Source: VRUE01 sp963704545 (GTDB taxonomy: Bacteria; Actinomycetota; Thermoleophilia; Solirubrobacterales; 70-9). Taken from it: 64,000 nt of DNA. Positions 33,502 through 42,186 of this stretch are shown here, piece after piece. The position numbers and the translations under genes are program-made. Under the pieces are notes generated by a model. That model was not told where the DNA came from. It did no database searches and saw nothing but the letters and a program-made list of their open reading frames with translations. Position 1 is the stretch's first letter. Every line of letters starts with the position of its first letter. Location: contig OY969915.1 in assembly GCA_963704545.1 (NCBI GenBank), positions 372,001 to 436,000 of the forward strand. The letters run 5' to 3'.

Positions 33502-35652
33502 ATGACGCAGCGCAACCGTCGACGTCAGCGGCGGCGCGGTGGCGCCGCCAGCAAGGTGCTCTTCCTCGCCGCCGGGATCGCCGTCGCGGTCGGCCTGGGC
33601 GCGGTGGCGGTGGCTTCTTGGGTCCTCGACGTCGCCGCCGAGGCGCCCTCGCTCGCCGCCTGCAAGAAGGTCGACCGCGGCGGCAACACGGTTCTCTACG
33701 CCGGGGACGGCAGCAAGCTGGGCCTGGTCGACTCCGACGAAGCCCGCCAGCCGGTCGCGATCGACCGTGTGCCGAAGCGCCTGCAGCTGGCCACCGTGGC
33801 GATCGAGGACGAGCGCTTCTACGAGCACGGCGGCATCGACCAGGAGGGCATCGCCCGCGCGGTTCTGAAGAACCTGGAGGCGGGCGAGATCGTCGAGGGC
33901 GGATCGACGATCACCCAGCAGCTCGTGCGCAACCTCTGTATCCGCAATCCCAAGCGAGACCTCGAGCGCAAGATCATCGAGGCGAAGCTGGCCGACGAGT
34001 ACGCCAAGCGCCACTCGCGGCGAGAGATCCTCGGCCAGTACCTCAACACCGCCTCCTACGGGACGGTCGAAGGGGCGACCGCGGTCGGGGTCCAGGCGGC
34101 GTCGAAGATCTACTTCTCCAAGCCGGTCTCGGAGCTGAGCCTGGAGCAGGCGGCGCTGCTCGCCGGCCTGCCGCAGGCGCCCACTGACTACAACCCGATC
34201 CTGCACCCGGGCGAGGCCCGGCAGCGGCGCAACGCCGTGCTGACCAAGATGGCCGAGCTGGGCTACGTCGCCCCGGCGCGCGCCCGCGCGGCGCGGCGGC
34301 ACGGCCTCGGCCTCGACGTCTCCGGCTCCTACTTCGCCCATCGCGAGCCCTTCTTCTTCGACTACGTCGAAGACCAGCTACTCGACCGCTACGGGGTCGA
34401 CGCGGTGCGCAACGGCGGCCTCAGGGTCTACACGACGATCGACCCCCGGCTCCAGGGGGTCGGCCTCGAGGCCATGCGCTCGGCCCTCCCCTACTCCACC
34501 GACCCCTCCTCGGCGCTGGTCTCGGTCGACCCGCGCGACGGCGAGATCGAGGCGATGGCCTCCAGCTCCGACTACGGCGCCAGCCAGTTCAACCTCGCCG
34601 CCCAGGGCCATCGCCAGCCGGGCTCCACCTTCAAGACCTTCGTCCTGGCGACGGCGATCAGGCAGGGCGTCGATCCCTACTCGACCTACTACACCTCCAA
34701 GCCGCTGGCCCTGGACCTGCCGCAGTGGGGGCACTGGGAGGTGCACACCGCGGACGAGGGCTACCAGGGGACGATCAACCTCCAGCAGGCGACGGTCGCC
34801 TCCGACAACACGGTCTTCGCCCAGCTCGACCTCGACGTCGGGCCGGCGCGGGTGGCGGCGACCGCGCGCGCGCTGGGGATCGTCAGCCCGCTCGACGGGA
34901 TCCCCGCCGAGGGGATCGGCGGCCTGCGGGTGGGCGTCTCGCCGCTGGAGATGGCGAGCGCCTACGCGACGCTGGCCGCCGGCGGCGTCCGCCACGACCC
35001 AGTGGCGATTCGACGCGTCGTCTTCCCCGGCGGCCGGGTCGAGCGCCCCAGGCGCGAGAAGCCGCGACGCGTCGTCTCCGAAGCCGTCGCCTACGAGGTG
35101 ACGCGGCTGCTGCACGACAACATCACCGGCGGCACCGGCACCGCCGCCTACACCGGCTGCGCCGGGCAGGCGGGAAAGACGGGGACCACCGATCGCACGA
35201 CCGACGCCTGGTTCGCCGGCTACCAGCCGAACCTGGCCACGGTCGTCTGGGTCGGCTACCCGCAGTCCAACGCGATCGAGATGACCAGCGTGCACGGGAT
35301 CACGGTCTACGGGGGCACCTTCCCGGCCGAGATCTGGCACGCGCTCCACGAAGGCGGCGAAGTGCCCTGCGAGGACTTCGAGGAACCGAAGACACCGATC
35401 AGCTGGGCGCCCTACTTCGGCCAGTTCACCGCTTCCGCGCCGCGCAGCGGCGGCTCCGCCGCGAGCGGGAAAGGCGATGAGCTCGATCCCGAAGAGAAGC
35501 GGCTTGGTGAAGAAGCAACCGGCGGCTATGACCCGGGGGGCTACGACCCTGATGCCTATGCACCCGGAGCGGGGCAGGAGCCGACGCCGGTGCCTCCCCC
35601 ACCTGTCACCGGGGTGGGCGGCGGTGCCGCCCCAGAGACCGGGAGCGAGTAG
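33502..35652 (+). CDS. Class A penicillin-binding protein (transglycosylase/transpeptidase)
   Basis: A bifunctional peptidoglycan synthase of 716 residues. A basic cytoplasmic start (TQRNRRRQRRRGG) and one helix (19-41) are followed by a GT51 domain with EDERFYEHGG and EGGSTITQQLVRNL. The transpeptidase domain then shows the nucleophile motif GSTFK (about 374-378), SDN (about 434-436) and KTGTTD (about 557-562). The C terminus from about 650 is a low-complexity GYDPGGYDPDAY/Pro tail. The mscS-like gene lies upstream and a GT87 glycosyltransferase gene downstream in the same frame. Confidence 0.95.
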   Translation: MTQRNRRRQRRRGGAASKVLFLAAGIAVAVGLGAVAVASWVLDVAAEAPSLAACKKVDRGGNTVLYAGDGSKLGLVDSDEARQPVAIDRVPKRLQLATVAIEDERFYEHGGIDQEGIARAVLKNLEAGEIVEGGSTITQQLVRNLCIRNPKRDLERKIIEAKLADEYAKRHSRREILGQYLNTASYGTVEGATAVGVQAASKIYFSKPVSELSLEQAALLAGLPQAPTDYNPILHPGEARQRRNAVLTKMAELGYVAPARARAARRHGLGLDVSGSYFAHREPFFFDYVEDQLLDRYGVDAVRNGGLRVYTTIDPRLQGVGLEAMRSALPYSTDPSSALVSVDPRDGEIEAMASSSDYGASQFNLAAQGHRQPGSTFKTFVLATAIRQGVDPYSTYYTSKPLALDLPQWGHWEVHTADEGYQGTINLQQATVASDNTVFAQLDLDVGPARVAATARALGIVSPLDGIPAEGIGGLRVGVSPLEMASAYATLAAGGVRHDPVAIRRVVFPGGRVERPRREKPRRVVSEAVAYEVTRLLHDNITGGTGTAAYTGCAGQAGKTGTTDRTTDAWFAGYQPNLATVVWVGYPQSNAIEMTSVHGITVYGGTFPAEIWHALHEGGEVPCEDFEEPKTPISWAPYFGQFTASAPRSGGSAASGKGDELDPEEKRLGEEATGGYDPGGYDPDAYAPGAGQEPTPVPPPPVTGVGGGAAPETGSE

Positions 35653-35685
35653 CTGAGCCTCGCACCGGGGGTTGCCTACGGCCTG

Positions 35686-36786
35686 ATGTGGGCCGGCTTC
35701 GCCGCCTACCTGGGCGTTCTCGCCTTGGCCCCACGGCTCGGGCGTCGGCTCGTCTGGGCGGCGATCGTCGTGCTCCTCGTCGCCTTCGCCTGCCTGCCGC
35801 CGCTGCTCTCCCACGACGTCTACAGCTATGTCGACTACGCCCGCCTGGGTTTGCTGCACGGTCTCGACCCCTACGTCCACCCGCCTGCCGCGGTCCCCAC
35901 CGACCCTGCATTCGCCGAGGTCGACTGGACCGACACGACCAGTGCCTACGGCCCGCTCTTCACGCTCGCGACCTACCCCCTCGCCAAGCTGCCCGTAGAC
36001 GGCGCCGTCTACGCCCTGAAGGCGACCGCTGCCGCCGCGGTGCTTGCCATCGCGGTCCTCGTCGCCCGCCTAGCTCCCGCGCGCGGGGTCGAACCCCTCC
36101 GCGCTGCAGCCTTCGTCGCCCTCAACCCCCTCGTCCTCGTCCACGTCGTCGGCGGCCCCCACAACGACGCCCTCGCGGTCCTCCTGATGACCCTCGGAGT
36201 CGCCGGCCTGCTGAGTGCCCGCGAGACCTCGGCTGGCGCGGCCTTCGCAGCCGCGATCGCCACCAAGGCCTCCGCCGCCATCACCCTCCCCTTCGCCGCC
36301 ATCGCAACATTGGGGCCGACGGGACGAAATCCGCCTCTATGGCGTGGATTTCGTCCCGTCGGCGGGCTTTTGGTGGGGATGACGACAGCCATCGCGGGGA
36401 TTGCGCTGCTCGCGTGGCTCGCCTTCGGCTGGAACTGGCTCGACGCGTTCGCGCTTGCCGGCGAGAACCAGGGGCAAACGAGCTACATGAGCATCCCGAT
36501 CACGACGGCCCGCCTCACCGGCCTCGACCCCGACGCCGCCCGCATGGCCGCCCTGGCCCTCTACGCCGCCCTCGTCACCTACCTCCTCATCTGGACCTAC
36601 CGCGGCAACGACTGGCTCCGCGCAGCCGCCTGGGCAACCACCGGCCTCCTCCTGGCCACAGCCTGGCTCCTCCCCTGGTACCTCCTCTGGCCATTGCCAC
36701 TGGCAGCCCTTTCCCGCGACAAACCCCTAAAGCTCTTGCTCCTGGGTCTGACGGCCTACCAGCTAGGAGCCAGAATCCCGCTGTAG
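35686..36786 (+). CDS. GT87-type membrane mannosyltransferase-like protein
   Basis: The 366-residue protein is almost wholly hydrophobic, with about ten helices. The first loop contains SHDVYSYVDYARLGLLHGLDPYVHPPA, matching the Asp-containing catalytic loop of polyprenol-phosphate-mannose-dependent glycosyltransferases. ALNPLVLVHVVGGPHNDALAV and WLLPWYLLWPLPLA are further family marks. It probably extends a cell-envelope mannan from the outer face of the membrane. Residues around 210-225 (GPTGRNPPLWRGFRPVGG) are encoded by an 18-bp-armed hairpin inserted in frame between two helices. Start ATG 35686; a CTG at 35653 directly after the PBP stop is possible. Confidence 0.82.
   Translation: MWAGFAAYLGVLALAPRLGRRLVWAAIVVLLVAFACLPPLLSHDVYSYVDYARLGLLHGLDPYVHPPAAVPTDPAFAEVDWTDTTSAYGPLFTLATYPLAKLPVDGAVYALKATAAAAVLAIAVLVARLAPARGVEPLRAAAFVALNPLVLVHVVGGPHNDALAVLLMTLGVAGLLSARETSAGAAFAAAIATKASAAITLPFAAIATLGPTGRNPPLWRGFRPVGGLLVGMTTAIAGIALLAWLAFGWNWLDAFALAGENQGQTSYMSIPITTARLTGLDPDAARMAALALYAALVTYLLIWTYRGNDWLRAAAWATTGLLLATAWLLPWYLLWPLPLAALSRDKPLKLLLLGLTAYQLGARIPL
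36315..36363. repeat. In-frame hairpin element inside GT87 gene, TATG-centre type (copy 4)
   Basis: Perfect 18-bp arms (36315-36332 with 36346-36363) flank GCCTCTATGGCGT, the same CC-TATG-GG type of centre as in copies 1 to 3. The frame stays open and the encoded Gly/Arg/Pro-rich stretch falls in a loop between membrane helices. Confidence 0.85.
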
Positions 36787-36792
36787 AAGCCC

Positions 36793-36839
36793 TTCCGGTG
36801 CGCTTTAACCCGGTTATAGGGGGATAAAGCGCACCGGAA
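36793..36839. repeat. Hairpin element with TATA-containing loop (copy 5)
   Basis: Perfect 15-bp arms (36793-36807 with 36825-36839) flank ACCCGGTTATAGGGGGA. It lies directly after the GT87 stop, 20 bases before another, unrelated hairpin element (36860). It may act as a transcription block for the convergent genes. Confidence 0.8.
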
Positions 36840-36859
36840 CGGTGAACTCGCCGCTGGAC

Positions 36860-36960
36860 GGGAGGCCGAGGGGGCGGCCCTCGAACCGGCGGATACTCAA
36901 AGCCGTCCCCCTAATTAGGGGGACGGCTTGTCGGGGCGAGGGCCGCCCCCTCGGCCTCCC
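36860..36960. repeat. Hairpin element, GGCGGATACTCAAA-centre type (copy 2)
   Basis: Perfect 24-bp arms (36860-36883 with 36937-36960) flank AACCGGCGGATACTCAA. A 30-base perfect palindrome (36900-36929) and a short GTCGGGG tail follow. The centre string matches copy 1 at 32261-32276 while arms and inner palindrome do not. The TAG stop of the flippase-like gene lies in the inner palindrome, and its last 16 codons are element sequence. Confidence 0.88.
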
Positions 36961-38002
36961 CCTCAACCGCCTCTTCCTCCTCCGGGCTCGCATGCAGCAC
37001 GCCGGTATGAATCGACCACCCCTCCCGACGCCCCAACGCCGTCACGACCCCCACGTAGAGCACCTCCACGACCGTCAGCACCCCCCGCACGACGATCGCG
37101 ATCAGCGAGGCGACGGCGAAGCTACTGCCCGGCGTCGCCACCTTCACCGCCCAGGCGAAGGCCGCGTCGCGGACGCCCAGCCCGGCCGGAGCGACGACGG
37201 TCGCCAGCGCCGCCAGGTAGCCGAACGCCTGCGCCGAGCCGACGACGAGGATGTCGCTGGCCGAGATGTTGCTGACCGAGCGGGCGACACAGTAGAGGCC
37301 GACCGCGATCACGCCCCAGTTGAGCGTGTAGAAGGCGAGAACCGCGATCACCCCCCGCAGCGGCATCACCTCCGGCAGGCGATCGCGGCCGAAGGCGCGC
37401 AGCACGCGGTTGGCGAGCGGGCCGAATACGCGCGGGTGAAGCAACGCGATCAGCAGCGGGATCAGCAGCAGCACCGCCCAGCGCAGCGGTTGGCCTTCGA
37501 GATCGGGATGGCCGATCAGGAAGTAGGAGGCGACGACGATCGCCGAGGTCGCCTGCAGCGCCTGTTCGTAGACGATGCTGGCGACCGTCAGCCGCCGCGG
37601 CACCCCTGCCCGCTCGGAGAGCAGCACACGGCCGAGGACGTAGAGGACGCTGCCCGGCACATAGCGCGCCAGCAGCGGCTGGCCCCACGCGACCTGTGCC
37701 CGTCCCGCTCCGAGCCGGTAGCCGAGGAAGCGCAGGATCAGGTCCCAGCCGACGGCGTTGAGCGCGTAGAAGATCGGCAGGATGACGAACGCCGGGATCA
37801 GCCAGACGACGTGGAAGTGGACGCCCTTGTCCTTGATCTCGGCCCACTGGTCGACGACGGTGAGCACGAGGAAGCCGAAGACGAGGATCGCGATCCCGAG
37901 CTGAATCGCCAGACGGACGCGCTTGCTGCGTGGCGGGCGCGAGCCGATCCGCGCCCCGGCCTCGCCGACGCGGTGCAGGAATGGCTGACTGCGCTCGCCC
38001 AC
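36911..38002 (-). CDS. UPF0104/LPG-synthase-TM-like membrane protein
   Basis: The protein has 363 residues from the GTG 38002; an upstream open frame overlaps the divergent thiL and is shadow. Eight or so membrane helices are present. The family pattern is visible in LLARYVPGSVLYVLGRVLLSERAGVPRR, ASIVYEQALQATSAIVV and VVAPAGLGVRDAAFAWAV (the conserved 'P-GxGxRE/D' loop). Members are lysylphosphatidylglycerol-synthase flippase-like domains or lipid-linked sugar exporters. The last 20 residues (EGEAEGAALAPTSRPPN) come from a palindromic element, so the native C terminus may have been replaced. Confidence 0.82.
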   Translation of the reverse strand: MGERSQPFLHRVGEAGARIGSRPPRSKRVRLAIQLGIAILVFGFLVLTVVDQWAEIKDKGVHFHVVWLIPAFVILPIFYALNAVGWDLILRFLGYRLGAGRAQVAWGQPLLARYVPGSVLYVLGRVLLSERAGVPRRLTVASIVYEQALQATSAIVVASYFLIGHPDLEGQPLRWAVLLLIPLLIALLHPRVFGPLANRVLRAFGRDRLPEVMPLRGVIAVLAFYTLNWGVIAVGLYCVARSVSNISASDILVVGSAQAFGYLAALATVVAPAGLGVRDAAFAWAVKVATPGSSFAVASLIAIVVRGVLTVVEVLYVGVVTALGRREGWSIHTGVLHASPEEEEAVEGEAEGAALAPTSRPPN

Positions 38003-38063
38003 CGCGTCGCACCTTAATGGTGCCTCCCCGCTGGTAGAGGATCGGGCAGGGGAGAATGGGGGC

Positions 38064-39038
38064 ATGGGCGAGTTCGAGCTGTTGGCGAGGATCCGGGAGC
38101 GGCTGCCGGCCGCGGGAAGACAGATGCACCTCGGCTCTGGCGACGACGCCGCGGTGACCGTCCCGCCGGGCGCCACCGCAACCTCGGTGGACGCTCTCGT
38201 CGAGGGCGTCCATTTCCGTCGCGAGCACGCGACCCTCGCCCAGATCGGCCACAAGGCGCTCGCCACTGCGCTCTCGGACCTTGCCGCGATGGGGGCCGAG
38301 CCTGGCGAGTCCTATGTCGTGCTCGGCCTTCCCCCCGACCTCGACGAGGACGGCTGCATCGAGCTCCTCGACGGCATCCTCGCCCTTGCCACCGCCACCG
38401 GGACGAGCCTCGCCGGCGGCGACGTCACTCGTGCCGGAGAGCTCTTCCTGGCGGTCACCGTCGTCGGTCACGCCGAGGCCCCGGCCTCGTTCGTCAGCCG
38501 CGCCGGCGCCGCGCCCGGCGACGCTCTCGTCCTGACCGGCGAGATCGGGGGCGCGGCCGGCGGCCTGGCGCTGCTCGAGAACCCGGACTTCGAGCCGCGG
38601 CTCGCCGCTGCGCCGGCCCTGCGCACGCGCCAGCTCGAACCCCGACCGCGCCTCGGCGCCGGGCGCGCGCTCGCGCGTGCGGGCGCGAGCGCGATGATCG
38701 ACCTCAGCGACGGGCTCGGCGGCGACGCCCGGCACCTCGGCGAGAGCAGCGGCGTCGCTCTCCGAATCGACGCCGGTGCGATCCCGTTCGCGCCGGGGAG
38801 CAAAGAGTCGATGGCGGCCGCGGGACGAGACCCGTGGGAGCTGCTCGGCGGCGGGGAGGACTACGAGCTGCTGGCCAGCCTTCCGCCCGAGCAGCTCGAG
38901 GCGGCAACCGAAGCGGTTCGCGTCGAGGAAGGGATCGCGCTGACGAAGATCGGCGAGGTCGGCGCCGGATCCGGGGTCGAGATCAGGCTGCCCGGCGGCC
39001 GGCTTGCGGAGCCGGGGGGGTTCGACCAGCTCGCATGA
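38064..39038 (+). CDS. thiL: Thiamine-monophosphate kinase
   Basis: The 324-residue enzyme phosphorylates thiamine phosphate to thiamine diphosphate. Family marks are GEFELLARI at the start, GSGDDAAV (24-31), SVDALVEGVHFRR, HKALATALSDLAAMGAEP (metal/ATP site), AMIDLSDGLGGDA and GGEDYELL. The ATG at 38064 is preceded by GGGG-rich sequence. It diverges from the UPF0104 gene with a 61-base gap. The 3' end overlaps the convergent FlgM-like frame by 56 bases. Confidence 0.95.
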   Translation: MGEFELLARIRERLPAAGRQMHLGSGDDAAVTVPPGATATSVDALVEGVHFRREHATLAQIGHKALATALSDLAAMGAEPGESYVVLGLPPDLDEDGCIELLDGILALATATGTSLAGGDVTRAGELFLAVTVVGHAEAPASFVSRAGAAPGDALVLTGEIGGAAGGLALLENPDFEPRLAAAPALRTRQLEPRPRLGAGRALARAGASAMIDLSDGLGGDARHLGESSGVALRIDAGAIPFAPGSKESMAAAGRDPWELLGGGEDYELLASLPPEQLEAATEAVRVEEGIALTKIGEVGAGSGVEIRLPGGRLAEPGGFDQLA

Positions 39039-39171
39039 AATTGTCGCTGATGAGCAGCTCTCGCACACCGCGGCGCTGCAGCATCGCATCGGCAATCAGG
39101 GCCGGCTCGGGCTTGTAGTGGCCGGTCTCGACCAGGCTCTTCAGCTGTCGGGGTTGCATCCTGCGCTTCAT
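38983..39171 (-). CDS. Small FlgM-like (anti-sigma-28 type) protein
   Basis: In this 62-residue product the stretch LKSLVETGHYKPEPALIADAMLQRRGVRELL resembles the conserved helical end of FlgM anti-sigma factors ('Y-DP-IA-ALL-R'). The N-terminal half of FlgM is missing and the last 17 residues are low complexity and overlap thiL. No flagellar gene is in the window. Small proteins of this kind are common outside flagellar loci in Actinobacteria, so a sigma-related role is only a suggestion. Confidence 0.5.
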   Translation of the reverse strand: MKRRMQPRQLKSLVETGHYKPEPALIADAMLQRRGVRELLISDNFMRAGRTPPAPQAGRRAA

Positions 39172-39247
39172 ATCGGCTTTCTACCCGGCAACCTTAGTAC
39201 TTGGTACTCACACATCTGTCCAACTCAGCCAGAGATACGCTTTGTCC

Positions 39248-39943
39248 ATGCCCAACGGATCGACACGCATCCTCCTCGTCGACGACGAGCAGTCGATCCA
39301 GACCCTGCTCAGCTACCCCCTGCGCAAGGACGGCTACCACGTCACCTCCGCCCAGGATGGCCGCGAAGCGCTCCAGCGCTTCGAGGAAGGGCGCTTCGAC
39401 CTCGTCATCCTCGATCTGATGCTGCCCAAGCTCGACGGAGTCGAAGTCTGCCGCGAACTGCGCTCCCGGAGCCAGGTGCCGATCATCATGCTGACCGCGA
39501 AGGGCAGCGAGACCGACAAGGTCGCCGGCTTGGAGGTCGGGGCCGACGACTACATCACCAAGCCGTTCTCGATGCGCGAGTTCCGCAGCCGGGTCAAGGC
39601 CGCGCTGCGCCGCTCGCGAATGGCGGGCAAGCCGCCCGACGAGGAGGAGATCGACCACGGCGAGCTGAAGATCGACTTCGGGCGACGAATGGTCACCCTG
39701 CGCGAGGAGGAGGTCCGCGTCACCTACGTCGAGTTCGAGATCCTCGGCGCACTGGCCCGATCGCCGGGCCGCGTGCTCAGCCGCGAGACGCTGCTGGAGC
39801 ACGTCTGGGGCGACTCCGAGTACCGCGATCCGCGTACGGTGGATGTCCATATCCGCCACCTGCGCGAGAAGCTCGAGGGCGACCCCAAGGAGCCCGAGTT
39901 CCTCTTCACGGTGCGCGGCGTCGGCTACCGGTTCAAGGAGTAG
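39248..39943 (+). CDS. OmpR/PhoB-family response regulator
   Basis: A response regulator of 231 residues. The receiver domain has acidic pocket residues Asp12 and Asp13, the phospho-acceptor Asp56 in LVILDLMLP, Thr in IIMLTAKGS and Lys in YITKPFS. The C-terminal winged helix contains VEFEILGALARSPGRVLSRETLLEHVWG and RTVDVHIRHLREKL...FLFTVRGVGYRF. The ATG at 39248 is used; a TTG two codons earlier is possible. Its kinase gene follows after 8 bases, so they form a cognate pair. Confidence 0.95.
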   Translation: MPNGSTRILLVDDEQSIQTLLSYPLRKDGYHVTSAQDGREALQRFEEGRFDLVILDLMLPKLDGVEVCRELRSRSQVPIIMLTAKGSETDKVAGLEVGADDYITKPFSMREFRSRVKAALRRSRMAGKPPDEEEIDHGELKIDFGRRMVTLREEEVRVTYVEFEILGALARSPGRVLSRETLLEHVWGDSEYRDPRTVDVHIRHLREKLEGDPKEPEFLFTVRGVGYRFKE

Positions 39944-39951
39944 GCCGCCGC

Positions 39952-41022
39952 ATGCCGCGGTTCAGGCCGTCCAACCTCGGAAACCGGATCACCGTGACCG
40001 CGGTGGCGATCGCGGTGGGCACGGTCCTCGTCGTCTACGTCTACACCGTCGCCGTCGGCGGCGCGGCCAGCGGTCTGGGCGACGTCAAAACCCAGATCCT
40101 CGTCGGCGGCCTGATCGCGATCGTCGCCACGCTGGGCGTCGGGATCTACTTCGCCCGGGTGGCGGCCGGCAGCATCCGCAGCCTCCAGGAGGCTGCGCGC
40201 AAAGTCGCTGACGGCAACTTCGAGACGCCGATCCCGATCTCCTCGGCGGGGCAGCTCGGACAGCTCGCCCGCACCTTCAACGAGATGCAGCGGCGGCTCG
40301 CCGAGCTCGACAGCGCCCGCAAGCAGTTCATCGCCAACGCCTCGCACGAGCTGCGCACGCCGATCTTCAGCCTCGGCGGCTTCGTCGAGCTGCTCGAGGA
40401 AGAGGACCCGAGCCCCGAGGAGCAGGCCGAGTTCGTGCGGACGATGCGCCAGCAGATCGAGCGACTGACCAAGCTGACCGCCGACCTGCTCGACCTCTCC
40501 CAGCTCGACGCCGGCGCCGTCGCGATCAAGAGCAGCGACGTGGACCTCGGCACGATCGCCCGCGAAGTGGCGCGCGAGATCGGGCCGCGGGCCGACCGCC
40601 ACGGGTCGCGCCTGGAGCTGCGCACCCCAGCCATCCCGGTTATCGCCAGCGGCGACCCGGACCGGGTGCGACAGGTGATCCGTATCCTCCTCGACAACGC
40701 CCTCACCCACACGCCCGAGGGCACCAAGGTGACCGTGACCACCTACTCCGCCAACCGCCGTGCCGAGCTGACCGTCTCCGACGACGGTCCGGGCATTCCA
40801 CGCGGCGTCCAGAGCCGGATCTTCGAGCGCTTCTACACCGCGGACTCGGCCGGCGGATCGGGCCTGGGCCTGGCAATCGCCCGCGAGCTGGCACAGCGGA
40901 TGCAGGGACGCGTCGGAATCGCCTCCAGCAAGCGCTTCACCGCCTTCACGCTCGACCTGCCCCACTCGCGCACGGCAGCGGTCCCACCCACTCCGAGCGT
41001 CACCACCAGGGCAGCGGCGTGA
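39952..41022 (+). CDS. Sensor histidine kinase
   Basis: A sensor kinase of 356 residues with two membrane helices (about 12-31 and 45-65) and only a very short outer loop, then a HAMP linker (66-115). The H-box is NASHELRTPIFSLGGF with phospho-acceptor His132. An N-box (RILLDNALTHTPEGTKV), G1 (SDDGPGIP), F-box (IFERFYT) and G2 (GGSGLGLAIA) complete the ATPase domain. The small outer loop means the stimulus is probably sensed in or near the membrane. The stop overlaps the GTG start of the HtrA-like lipoprotein gene, linking it to envelope stress control. Confidence 0.95.
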   Translation: MPRFRPSNLGNRITVTAVAIAVGTVLVVYVYTVAVGGAASGLGDVKTQILVGGLIAIVATLGVGIYFARVAAGSIRSLQEAARKVADGNFETPIPISSAGQLGQLARTFNEMQRRLAELDSARKQFIANASHELRTPIFSLGGFVELLEEEDPSPEEQAEFVRTMRQQIERLTKLTADLLDLSQLDAGAVAIKSSDVDLGTIAREVAREIGPRADRHGSRLELRTPAIPVIASGDPDRVRQVIRILLDNALTHTPEGTKVTVTTYSANRRAELTVSDDGPGIPRGVQSRIFERFYTADSAGGSGLGLAIARELAQRMQGRVGIASSKRFTAFTLDLPHSRTAAVPPTPSVTTRAAA

Positions 41023-42149
41023 GCAACGGCTCCAGGTTCGCGGCGCCGCTGGCGCTGGCGCTGATGCTGGCCGGGTGCGGCGCCTCGGACGGGGATGGTG
41101 GCGGCGCCAACCGGCAGGATACGGTCACGACTCGCCAGGTGGTCGTGCAGACGGCGGGCCGGGGCTTCGACGCTGCCGAGGTCTTCCGCGAGGCATCCCC
41201 CGGGGTGGTCACGATCCGCTCGGTCTTCGGTGACGGAGGAGGGGCGGCGGAGGGCTCGGGCTTCGTCCTCGACGGCGACGGCCGAGTCGTCACCAACGCC
41301 CACGTCGTCACCGACGAATCCAGCGGCGACCGCGAGCCGGCGCAGGCCGTCTACGTCGAGTTCCCGGATCGCAACGTGGTGCCCGCCGAGATCGTCGGCT
41401 TCGACCCCTTCGCCGACGTCGCCCTGCTGGCGGTCGAGCCCGATGGTTTCGACCTGCACCCGCTGGAGCTCGGCGACGACTCGAGCCTCGTCGTCGGGCA
41501 GCCGGTGGCGGCCATCGGCAGCCCCTTCGGCGAGCAGCAGTCGCTCTCGGTCGGGGTCGTCTCGGCGACCGACCGCTCGGTCGAATCTCTGACCAAGTTC
41601 CAGATCGAGGGTGCGATCCAGACCGACGCCTCGATCAACCCCGGCAACTCGGGCGGCCCGCTGCTCGACGCCGGCGCCCGGGTGATCGGCATCAACCAGC
41701 AGATCGAGACCGAATCCGGCGCCAACGACGGGGTCGGGTTCGCCGTGCCGATCTTCGCCGTCAAGCGCTCGATCGCCCAGCTCGAAGAGGACGGCGAGGC
41801 CGAGTACGCCTACATCGGCGTCTCCAGCCAGGCGCTCTATCCGCAGCTGGCGCGCAAGCTGGGGCTCGACGCCGACCACGGAGGGCTACTCGACGAAGTC
41901 GTGCCCGGGGCGCCCGCGGACGAAGCTGGCCTGGAGGGAGGCGAGGGCCGGGTCCGCTTCCAGGCGGGTGCCTACAGGACGGGTGGCGACGTGATCCTCT
42001 CGATAGAGGGCCGCCCGGTCATCGGCCCCGAAGACCTCGCGCGCCTCGTCTCCGATTACGCGCCCGGCGAGGAAGTCACGCTCCTCGTCCTCCATGACGG
42101 TGAGCGGGAAGCCGTCGAGGTCACCCTCGGCAAACGCCCGTCCAGCTGA
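41019..42149 (+). CDS. HtrA/DegP-type serine protease lipoprotein with PDZ domain
   Basis: This 376-residue protease starts at GTG 41019. The signal ends at lipobox LMLAGC (Cys20), so it is predicted to be anchored outside the membrane. The chymotrypsin-fold triad is His95 (VVTNAHVV), Asp133 (DPFADVALL) and Ser211 (NPGNSGGPLL). A PDZ domain spans about 265-370 (GVSSQALYPQLARKLGLD, VVPGAPADEAGL, GDVILSIEGRPV). Coupling to the two-component system upstream suggests a CpxAR-like or MprAB-PepD-like loop in which the kinase controls envelope protein quality. Confidence 0.95.
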   Translation: MSNGSRFAAPLALALMLAGCGASDGDGGGANRQDTVTTRQVVVQTAGRGFDAAEVFREASPGVVTIRSVFGDGGGAAEGSGFVLDGDGRVVTNAHVVTDESSGDREPAQAVYVEFPDRNVVPAEIVGFDPFADVALLAVEPDGFDLHPLELGDDSSLVVGQPVAAIGSPFGEQQSLSVGVVSATDRSVESLTKFQIEGAIQTDASINPGNSGGPLLDAGARVIGINQQIETESGANDGVGFAVPIFAVKRSIAQLEEDGEAEYAYIGVSSQALYPQLARKLGLDADHGGLLDEVVPGAPADEAGLEGGEGRVRFQAGAYRTGGDVILSIEGRPVIGPEDLARLVSDYAPGEEVTLLVLHDGEREAVEVTLGKRPSS

Positions 42150-42186
42150 AGCGCCCGCCGCCGCCCTGCTGCTGTAGAACTCCCGG

